Assembly (NCBI GenBank): GCA_020724685.1
Contig: DYGP01000008.1
Span: 8,853-14,733, forward strand
From: Candidatus Paceibacter sp.
GTDB taxonomy: Bacteria; Patescibacteriota; Minisyncoccia; UBA6257; GWB1-50-10
Length of the DNA stretch: 5,881 bases
Direction: 5' to 3'
The translations under genes were made by a program, and so were the position numbers. Shown piece by piece: positions 1-5,126 of this stretch (position 1 is the stretch's first letter; each line of letters starts with the position of its first letter). The notes under the pieces were generated by a model. That model worked only from the letters and a program-made list of their open reading frames with translations, ran no database searches and was not told where the DNA came from.

Positions 1-2
1 CG

Positions 3-623
3 GAGAGAAGATTTCTCAAGTTCGGCCATTTCTGGGACGGGGGAGACGAAGGAGAGAGAGCGCTCAGGAGAGAAGCCGCGACGCTCTCAAAAAAACTCGG
101 CGCGCGCATCAAGTTTCCGTATTCGTTCTTGCCGACAAACAGGTTTCTCCCGCGGAATCCCGAGCGGATAAACAGGATCATCAATTCGGCGCGGATGGGA
201 ATACTCACAAGCGATCGGGAGGGAGTGAGCCGGTTCAAGATGGAGTGTCTCTCCGCGGACATTCCGTTCCTTGTTCCCGAGGACACGGCGTTTCCGACCA
301 AAAAACACATCACGAAGGAAACGGGAGTCTTTTTTCTTCCGACGCCCAAGGGGCTCGCGGAGGCGATCCGGCACGTCGAAGAAAATTACGGCTCGTTTTC
401 GCCGAGAAGGTACGTTCTTTCATGCACGGGAAAGGAGAATGCCCTGCGCGCGCTCAGAGAAGCACTTCGCGCATTTGCGGTTCGCGACGGATATTCAAGG
501 GATTTTTGCGAAATCCGCTGGGACGGAAGGAATCAAAGTCTCGTGTGGAACAAGAAAAAGGCGGAAAATGAGGTCCGAAGGGCGATCGAAGAAACTCGAA
601 TGTGCTATAATAATAAAAAGTAA
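3..623 (+). CDS. Glycosyltransferase, GT4-like (GT-B fold), C-terminal part; 5' end outside window
   Basis: The frame is open from the first complete codon at 3, so this is the last 206 residues of a longer protein; the TTG at 129 is internal and not a credible start. The visible part looks like the nucleotide-sugar-binding C-terminal domain of a retaining GT-B glycosyltransferase. The key motif is E-x7-E at residues 73 and 81 of the visible part (EGVSRFKME), followed by a hydrophobic strand and Pro (ADIPFLVPE). Next come the usual GT4 elements: a Gly-containing strand (ETGVFFLPT), a helix (GLAEAIRHVEENYGSF) and a C-terminal helical tail. In this family these parts bind a UDP-, GDP- or similar sugar; substrate and acceptor cannot be read here. 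The end is basic and hydrophilic (MCYNNKK). Its last codons contain the promoter of the next gene, which starts 8 bases after the stop. It could make surface glycan or glycosylate the neighbouring secreted protein (inference). Family assignment is fairly sure; exact function is unknown. Confidence 0.8.
   Translation, partial: ERRFLKFGHFWDGGDEGERALRREAATLSKKLGARIKFPYSFLPTNRFLPRNPERINRIINSARMGILTSDREGVSRFKMECLSADIPFLVPEDTAFPTKKHITKETGVFFLPTPKGLAEAIRHVEENYGSFSPRRYVLSCTGKENALRALREALRAFAVRDGYSRDFCEIRWDGRNQSLVWNKKKAENEVRRAIEETRMCYNNKK
603..611 (+). promoter_or_regulatory. Extended -10 promoter (TGCTATAAT) for the surface protein-cupredoxin operon
   Basis: TGCTATAAT is a perfect match to the extended -10 consensus TGnTATAAT. 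No TTGACA-like -35 is seen at the usual distance (positions 583-588 read CGATCG), which an extended -10 does not need. Transcription would start about 7 bases downstream, near 618, giving a leader of only about 14 bases before the ATG at 632. The element lies entirely inside the last codons of the glycosyltransferase gene, so the giant gene probably has its own transcription start even if there is also read-through. Confidence 0.6.
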
Positions 624-631
624 ATTTTTTC

Positions 632-805
632 ATGTTCTCTTTTGCTACATGTGCGGACGCGTTCAAAAAGGTCCTCGCAAGCAGAGCGGTGCGGGCGGGC
701 GCGGGAATCATCTTCGCCGCGGCAATCGCGCTTTCGGTCGCGTCGCAATTCGGTTTCTTTCCGGAAGATGCCGCTTCCCTTGTCGGCGCGCCGGAAGCCA
801 AGGCG
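632..805 (+). other. Signal sequence or N-terminal anchor of the surface protein
   Basis: Residues 1-58 have a basic n-region (K12, K13, R18, R21), a hydrophobic stretch at about 22-37 (GAGIIFAAAIALSVAS) and a later Ala-rich AKA-A site at 56-59 that could be cut by signal peptidase I. An earlier cut after VAS (residues 36-38) is also possible. No lipobox stands before the first exported Cys (C61). Because the protein lacks a C-terminal anchor, it is open whether this helix is removed or kept as the membrane anchor. Confidence 0.7.
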
Positions 806-3800
806 GCGCTCTGCGCTTCGAATGATTATAACTGTATTTACTGTCAGGGGGTGACTTGTTCTTCCTACTGTTCGGGAACGAGATATTACTACAACGGGTC
901 CTGTTCCTTCGGGGACTGTTTTTACAGCTCTTCGATCACCGCGGGGACGTGCGGTGCTGTTTGTACGCCCGGAACGACGCGGACGAGATATGCGACATCA
1001 TACACTTCATGTGGCGCGTATTGCATAAGCCAGGTGCAAACTTGTAACAGTACGGGTACGGGGTGGTCGGGAACATATACGCAAACGTCATGTTCTCCTT
1101 CATCGAGAACCGCATATTCCGCTCGCACCTCCGCCTGCGGAACGTGGGGGTATCTGAGCGAGACACAATACTGCCAATCCGGCGGATCATGGAGCGGATC
1201 GTACACGCTCACCTCGCCCCCGTCGATAACGAGCAGGACGCGGTATGCGGCGGCAACGTCGGCGTGCGGCACATACGGATCGAACAGCGAGACGCAATAC
1301 TGCCAGTCAACGGGATCATTCAGCGGATCGTATTCATTAACCTCTCCGGCAACGATAACGACGCGCACGCGGTACGCGGCGCTTACCTCCGCCTGCGGAA
1401 CCTACGGATCAACGAGCGAGACGCAGTCGTGTCTTGCGGGCGGCTCGTTCAGCGGATCGTACACGCTCACCTCGCCCCCGTCCGCAAGTTCCCGCACGCG
1501 GTACGCTTCGTCGTCCGCGTGCAGTTCATGTTCAAGCCAGACGCAGTATTGTCAGTCAAACGGAACGTGGAGCGGGACGTATGCCTATTCTTCCTGTTCC
1601 GTCATTTCTCCATCCACATATTATGAAGACCTCGACGGCGACGGATACGGGACCGGTTCGGGGGAGGGTGCCGCCTGCACGCTCCCGGGAGGAGCATCGT
1701 GGAACAACAGCGATTGCAACGACAACAATGCTTCCGTGTGGAGGATATTGAACCCGGCCTATATCGATAACGACGGTGACGGATATTCGAACGGGCAGAC
1801 AAGCATCTGCTACGGTTCGTCGATTCCGTCGGGATACCGATCTTCTACGAGCGGCGGAGACTGTAACGACGCCAATCCCACCGTATACCGGTGGCTTTCC
1901 GGATACACGGATGCCGACGGCGACGGATACGGAACCGGTTCGGTCAATAACTATATCTGTTCGGGATCGTCCCTGCCTTCCGGATATGCGAGTGTCGGAG
2001 GGGATTGTGACGATGGCAATGCATCGGTATATCCGGGAACGACGCGCACGCGCTACCAGAGTTCATCGGTTTCGTGCGGCAGTTCGTGCGCAGCCGAGAC
2101 GCAGACGTGTTCAGGAGGGTCGTGGACGCCGAACAATTATTCATATACCTCATGTACCGTTTCTTCGTGTACCCCGGCCGCTCCTTCAGGGCTTTCGATC
2201 GACGCCGCGACGTCTCAGACGCAGGTGACGCTCCGGTGGACCGATAATTCAAGCAACGAGTCCGAATTCAGGATATACCGGGATTCGGTGCATGTTGCGA
2301 CAGTTGGGGCGAATACGACGTCGTACACAAACACGGGACTCACGTGTAATACATCGTACACATACTACGTCAGGTCTTACAGCGAAGCAGGGGGATTGTC
2401 TTCCGCATCGAACAGCGCGAGCAGGACCACACTTCCGTGCACTCCGGCAACTCCGTCGAATGTCTATATTTATACATATCCCACCCAACTCGACATTTCG
2501 TGGAACGACAATTCAAACAACGAATCGTATTTCGCCATTTATCTGAATGGATCGAGCATAGGCACTGTGGGAGCGAACGTGACGAGTTTCAGTCACACGG
2601 GGCTCACCTGTTCCACAAGTTACGGAAACTACACTGTGAGAGCGTGCAATGCGGTGTATTGTTCCGGAGACAGTATTGATGCGTTGGGACGGACCTCGCT
2701 TTGTACCCCGAGTCCTTCGTCGCCTCCGAACGGCACGTGGACAAGCTCGAGGAATTTCTGCGCTTCGGTCACGGGATATCCGGGAAATTCCACGCGAGCG
2801 AGATTTGTTATCGGAGGGACGACATACAACGGGAACTACGTTTCGGGAAGCGGATCGAGCTGCTACACGCACACCTCTGACCTCAACGGCACCACGTGGT
2901 ATGCGTACACCGAAGATTCGAGCGGGGTGACGAGCGGAAACAGCTCGTCGTTGACTGCAAGAGTAGACACCACGGCTCCGACGCCGAATCCGCCGACGGT
3001 GACCACGGGAACGATTACGCTCACGACCGCCGCGATAACCATTTCGTCGGGAAGCGATGCGGGGTCGGGATTGAATTCGTCCGCATACGGCATATCCGTA
3101 AACGGGGGATCGTATACGTGGTACAGTTCGGCAAGCAACATAGTGACAGGCCTCACGTGCGATACGTCCTATACCGTATACGGAAGAATAAGGGACGCCT
3201 TGGGGAATCTCACCTCCGCGGGATCGACATCTTTTTCCACGCAGGAATGTCCTCCTCCCGCTCCCACCGGAGTTTCGGCGACGTTCTCATACGGGGGAAC
3301 GCCCACGCTTGAACGCGTCGACATCTCATGGAATGCGGTTTCCGGAGCGACTTCGTACACCATTTACGAAAAGGTGAACGGAGGGAGCTGGCAGACGATA
3401 AGCCCTGATTATTCATGGGGAGCGACGTCGAAGAGCGTCCGAAACGGAACGCTTTCCTGCGGAAGCACCTATGAATATGCGGTGGTCGCGAACGGTCCGA
3501 CGGGCTCGTCGGTGATGTCTTCTTCGAGCGGGGTTTTGACCTACACCACCCCGGGATCGCTTCCCAACTTTGCGATCTATGCGAATTCGCCCACTTCAAT
3601 GTGGCTCTCCACGTGGTGGGGAGGATCATATCTCCCGAGCGGAGGTCCCGCTCCTCTCTACAACATCCGGAGGAACGGAGCGCTCATCGCGACGATCCCG
3701 CAATATGACTTGGTGGATTCCGGACTCAACCAAAACACTTCATATTCCTACTCGATCCAGCCGACGAACGCGTGCGGAGGAGGACCGACGAGCCCGTCGT

Positions 3801-5125
3801 ATTCCGGACGCACGCTCGGAAGCATGTCGATGTATCAGGGCGGTTCGACGCAGACCTCCATATCCGCGTGCTGGAGCGATCCTGTGAACCCGAGCCATCC
3901 TGACATAGATACATATAACTACCGGAATATCATACGAAACTCGGGCGCTGCGTCGTATTCCTCTCCGGTAGGTTCGACATCCGGATGCTGGAGCGACACG
4001 GGACTCTCGTGCGGAACGGGATATACCTACATCGCGCAATCGGGGCTCACTGTGAAAAACAATGGAAATGGAACCGGACTCGCCAGCGCGGCGGTCAATT
4101 CGCCGACATACACGTTTTATACGGATCAGTGCGATTCGACTCCGCCGACATTCAGCATTTCCGGACCGAGCACCGCATGGACGACTTCGGCCAGCGTGAC
4201 GGCGACGGCGAGCGATCCGGCGGGGGTCTCATACGTCCGCCACTGCTGGGCGGATACGGGAGTCATGCCGCCGTGCGAGCCGGGGACATCAAGCTCAAAT
4301 ACGTTCACGAACGGTTCGTCCGTGTCTCAGACCACCACGGGATCTTCCTGGTATGTCTGCTTCAGGGCGCGTGACGCCTATGGGAATTGGACGCCGGCGA
4401 TCACCTCAGGAAACTACGCTTCGTATTGTTGGGGTCCAGTACGCGTCGATACGACGGCTCCGACGCCGAATCCGCCGACTCCTTCGGAATCAAGCACGAG
4501 CGCAAGCTCCATCAGCGTGACGCTCTCCGGATCGGACGCGCATTCGGGAATGAACAGCTCTCCGTACAGCTACAAAATCGGCGCGGGTTCGTGGAGCAGC
4601 TGGACAAGTTCGGGATCATACACTTTCAACGGGCTCTCGTGCGAAACGCCGTACACGGTGTACGGGAAACTAAGGGACACACTCGGGAACGAGACGTCGG
4701 GGGGGAGCAGAAACATCACGACGGGGTCGTGCGTGGTTCCTCCGTCGACCGTGAGCACCGTGAGCGCTTCGGAAACGTCCGGAGGAGGCGCAATCAGCGT
4801 CAGCTGGACGAATGTCGGGGCGAACGGATACCGCGTGTATCTCAGAGGAGGACGATCGAATCCGAACTCGACGATATTCGTACAGGACACCGGTTCCGCG
4901 TCGATCTCATCATATTCGAACGTGGATTGTCCGGGATCGTACTCGGTCATCGTGGTGCCCTATAACAGCGATCCGACCGTCGGAACCGATTCAAGCTGTT
5001 CGAATGCATTCGCGTCGAACGGACTTCTCTCCGGAATGAGCGTTCCGACCGGAAGGAAATGCGGAACGCCGACCACTGGAACCGTAAACGTCACGTCGTG
5101 TACCCGGGGATTCCTCTTCGAATAA
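632..5125 (+). CDS. Giant secreted multidomain surface protein: Cys-rich repeats, MopE-like DxDxDG repeats and Fn3/Ig-like stalk
   Basis: A 1497-residue protein, probably exported by Sec and acting at the cell surface as an adhesin or structural fibre; no enzymatic domain was recognised. Order of parts (residues): signal sequence 1-58; Cys-rich head 61-111; five Cys repeats 117-328; three MopE-like DxDxDG repeats 329-469; sixth Cys repeat 472-512; two clear Fn3 domains 515-600 and 604-691; an Ig-like segment 692-777; module D 778-873; Fn3 or Fn3-like modules 874-1167; Ig-like segment 1168-1271; a second copy of module D 1272-1367; a last Fn3-like module from 1368. Composition is extreme: very rich in Ser, Thr, Gly and Tyr, 35 Cys in the first 513 residues, no Met between residue 1 and 962, and no Lys between 57 and 914. 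No LPxTG or C-terminal membrane helix is present; the protein ends SCTRGFLFE. The ATG at 632 is the only Met for 961 codons, is followed by a convincing signal sequence, and lies just behind the promoter. No clear Shine-Dalgarno sequence is visible. The cupredoxin gene follows after one base. Confidence 0.93.
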   Translation: MFSFATCADAFKKVLASRAVRAGAGIIFAAAIALSVASQFGFFPEDAASLVGAPEAKAALCASNDYNCIYCQGVTCSSYCSGTRYYYNGSCSFGDCFYSSSITAGTCGAVCTPGTTRTRYATSYTSCGAYCISQVQTCNSTGTGWSGTYTQTSCSPSSRTAYSARTSACGTWGYLSETQYCQSGGSWSGSYTLTSPPSITSRTRYAAATSACGTYGSNSETQYCQSTGSFSGSYSLTSPATITTRTRYAALTSACGTYGSTSETQSCLAGGSFSGSYTLTSPPSASSRTRYASSSACSSCSSQTQYCQSNGTWSGTYAYSSCSVISPSTYYEDLDGDGYGTGSGEGAACTLPGGASWNNSDCNDNNASVWRILNPAYIDNDGDGYSNGQTSICYGSSIPSGYRSSTSGGDCNDANPTVYRWLSGYTDADGDGYGTGSVNNYICSGSSLPSGYASVGGDCDDGNASVYPGTTRTRYQSSSVSCGSSCAAETQTCSGGSWTPNNYSYTSCTVSSCTPAAPSGLSIDAATSQTQVTLRWTDNSSNESEFRIYRDSVHVATVGANTTSYTNTGLTCNTSYTYYVRSYSEAGGLSSASNSASRTTLPCTPATPSNVYIYTYPTQLDISWNDNSNNESYFAIYLNGSSIGTVGANVTSFSHTGLTCSTSYGNYTVRACNAVYCSGDSIDALGRTSLCTPSPSSPPNGTWTSSRNFCASVTGYPGNSTRARFVIGGTTYNGNYVSGSGSSCYTHTSDLNGTTWYAYTEDSSGVTSGNSSSLTARVDTTAPTPNPPTVTTGTITLTTAAITISSGSDAGSGLNSSAYGISVNGGSYTWYSSASNIVTGLTCDTSYTVYGRIRDALGNLTSAGSTSFSTQECPPPAPTGVSATFSYGGTPTLERVDISWNAVSGATSYTIYEKVNGGSWQTISPDYSWGATSKSVRNGTLSCGSTYEYAVVANGPTGSSVMSSSSGVLTYTTPGSLPNFAIYANSPTSMWLSTWWGGSYLPSGGPAPLYNIRRNGALIATIPQYDLVDSGLNQNTSYSYSIQPTNACGGGPTSPSYSGRTLGSMSMYQGGSTQTSISACWSDPVNPSHPDIDTYNYRNIIRNSGAASYSSPVGSTSGCWSDTGLSCGTGYTYIAQSGLTVKNNGNGTGLASAAVNSPTYTFYTDQCDSTPPTFSISGPSTAWTTSASVTATASDPAGVSYVRHCWADTGVMPPCEPGTSSSNTFTNGSSVSQTTTGSSWYVCFRARDAYGNWTPAITSGNYASYCWGPVRVDTTAPTPNPPTPSESSTSASSISVTLSGSDAHSGMNSSPYSYKIGAGSWSSWTSSGSYTFNGLSCETPYTVYGKLRDTLGNETSGGSRNITTGSCVVPPSTVSTVSASETSGGGAISVSWTNVGANGYRVYLRGGRSNPNSTIFVQDTGSASISSYSNVDCPGSYSVIVVPYNSDPTVGTDSSCSNAFASNGLLSGMSVPTGRKCGTPTTGTVNVTSCTRGFLFE
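812..964 (+). other. Cys-rich N-terminal head of the surface protein, family not recognised
   Basis: Residues 61-111 contain nine Cys (61, 68, 71, 76, 80, 91, 96, 107, 111) in 51 residues, with many Tyr, Ser and Gly. This spacing suggests a small disulfide-knotted domain that follows the signal sequence directly. I do not recognise the family. It does not share the RTRY...ETQxC pattern of the repeats that follow. Confidence 0.5.
980..1615 (+). repeat. Five tandem ~43-residue Cys repeats (RTRYA..SACG..SETQYC..GSWSGSYTLTSP)
   Basis: Copies start at the RTRY/RTAY motif: residues 117-158, 159-201, 202-244, 245-287 and 288-328, that is bases 980, 1106, 1235, 1364 and 1493. The three middle copies are exactly 43 codons (129 bases) each. 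Core pattern: RTRY, a Cys, SETQ-Y/S-C, a Gly/Ser turn, W or F, SGSY and a Thr/Ser-rich end. Copies 1 and 5 hold four Cys; copies 2-4 hold two. The DNA copies are similar enough to share exact runs (32 bases between copies 2 and 4), so the array expanded fairly recently. It probably forms a disulfide-stabilised beta stalk. I cannot name the domain family; a distant likeness to thrombospondin type 1 repeats (W, R-x-R, spaced Cys) is too weak to claim. Confidence 0.85.
1616..2038 (+). other. Three MopE-like putative metal-binding repeats (DxDxDGYG ... DCxD)
   Basis: Three repeats at residues 329-370, 371-420 and 421-469. Each has a DxDGDGY loop (DLDGDGYGTG, DNDGDGYSNG, DADGDGYGTG), then a Cys (C349, C393, C443), a P-S/G-G turn, then DCND, DCND or DCDD (C362, C411, C459) and an N-x-[ST]-V tail. 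This matches the putative metal-binding motif family named after MopE of Methylococcus (Pfam PF11617, from memory). The Asp-rich loops resemble calcium loops of EF-hand and thrombospondin type 3 type. The block has no His, so copper binding of the kind reported for MopE is unlikely here; calcium binding that stiffens the fibre is the better guess. The two Cys of each repeat probably pair. Confidence 0.85.
2045..2167 (+). repeat. Sixth, displaced copy of the Cys repeat
   Basis: Residues 472-512 repeat the pattern of the upstream array: RTRYQSSSVSCGSSCAAETQ, then TC, GGSW, an NNYSYTSC end. All four Cys are present (482, 486, 493, 508) with the same II-III spacing of 7 as in copies 1 and 5. It is cut off from the other five copies by the three MopE-like repeats and leads into the first Fn3 domain. 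Confidence 0.8.
2174..2704 (+). other. Two tandem fibronectin type III domains
   Basis: Residues 515-600 and 604-691 align well with each other. Shared marks are P-x-x-P-S near the start, the bacterial Fn3 pattern W-x-DNS-x-NE-x-x-F-x-IY, TVGAN-x-TS, and TGLTC-x-TSY-x-x-Y-x-VR. Each has a Cys in the GLTC motif (C572, C660) and one at the domain end (C603, C691), both pairs 31 residues apart. Such domains act as spacers or protein/glycan-binding modules outside the cell. Confidence 0.85.
2705..2962 (+). other. Ig-like beta-sandwich segment (uncertain family)
   Basis: Residues 692-777 begin PSPSSPPNGTW and hold two Cys (C710, C744), alternating polar and aromatic strands and a WYAYTEDSSG stretch before the DTTAP start of the next module. 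This layout is typical of bacterial Ig-like repeats that precede a DTTAP linker, but I cannot assign the family. Confidence 0.45.
2963..3250 (+). repeat. 96-residue DTTAP module, copy 1
   Basis: Residues 778-873 start VDTTAPTPNPPT and end in Cys 873. They share length and landmarks with residues 1272-1367: SGSDA-x-SG-[LM]-NSS, GL-[TS]-C-x-T-x-YTVYG and a LRD/IRD-x-LGN element. This is a bacterial Ig-like/Fn3-like sandwich. Bases 2972-2997 are identical to 4454-4479. Confidence 0.8.
3251..4132 (+). other. Three Fn3 or Fn3-like modules
   Basis: Residues 874-975 form a good Fn3 domain (PPAPTGVSA, VDISWNAVSGATSYTIYEKV, LSCGSTYEYAVVA). Residues 976-1063 are weaker but keep the YNIRRNGALIATI and NTSYSYSIQPTN strands. 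Residues 1064-1167 hold four Cys (1080, 1119, 1127, 1167) and the DTGLSCGTGYTYIA motif. Boundaries of the last two are approximate. Confidence 0.65.
4133..4444 (+). other. Ig-like segment before the second DTTAP module
   Basis: Residues 1168-1271 start DSTPPTFSISGPS and include TATASDPAGVSYVRHCW and WYVCFRARDAYGNWT, the pattern of bacterial Ig-like repeats of the xTxPP...D..G.W..N type. Four Cys are present (1205, 1215, 1243, 1266). It occupies the place before copy 2 that residues 692-777 occupy before copy 1, so segment and module may have been duplicated together. Confidence 0.6.
4445..4732 (+). repeat. 96-residue DTTAP module, copy 2
   Basis: Residues 1272-1367 start VDTTAPTPNPPT and end in Cys 1367. 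This is the second copy of the module at 2963-3250, exactly 494 codons downstream and of identical length. The start is almost unchanged in DNA while the middle has diverged, with the pairs SGSDA, GLSC and YTVYGKLRDTLGN kept. Confidence 0.8.
4733..5122 (+). other. C-terminal Fn3-like module and tail of the surface protein
   Basis: Residues 1368-1497. Strands such as AISVSWTNVGANGYRVYLRG and GSYSVIVVPYN mark an Fn3-like domain; a Cys (C1433) sits where the other modules have GLxC. The tail holds three more Cys (1456, 1477, 1490) and ends GFLFE. No sorting motif, hydrophobic anchor or recognisable secretion-system C-terminal domain is seen. Confidence 0.55.
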
Positions 5126-5126
5126 C

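Noticed and set aside
922..1368. 148-codon open frame on the - strand across the Cys repeats
   Set aside because: It follows from the repeated codons of the real gene: the antisense product simply repeats with the same 43-codon period. No independent start signal or family pattern is seen.
980..1615. Possible CRISPR array because of regular repeats
   Set aside because: The period is exactly 129 bases, is in frame, varies at third codon positions and codes for a protein repeat. There are no unique spacers between constant repeats.
1616..2038. Copper binding of the kind reported for MopE
   Set aside because: As I recall, that site uses His residues and a modified Trp outside the DxDxDG repeats; this block has no His, so calcium is the more reasonable ligand.
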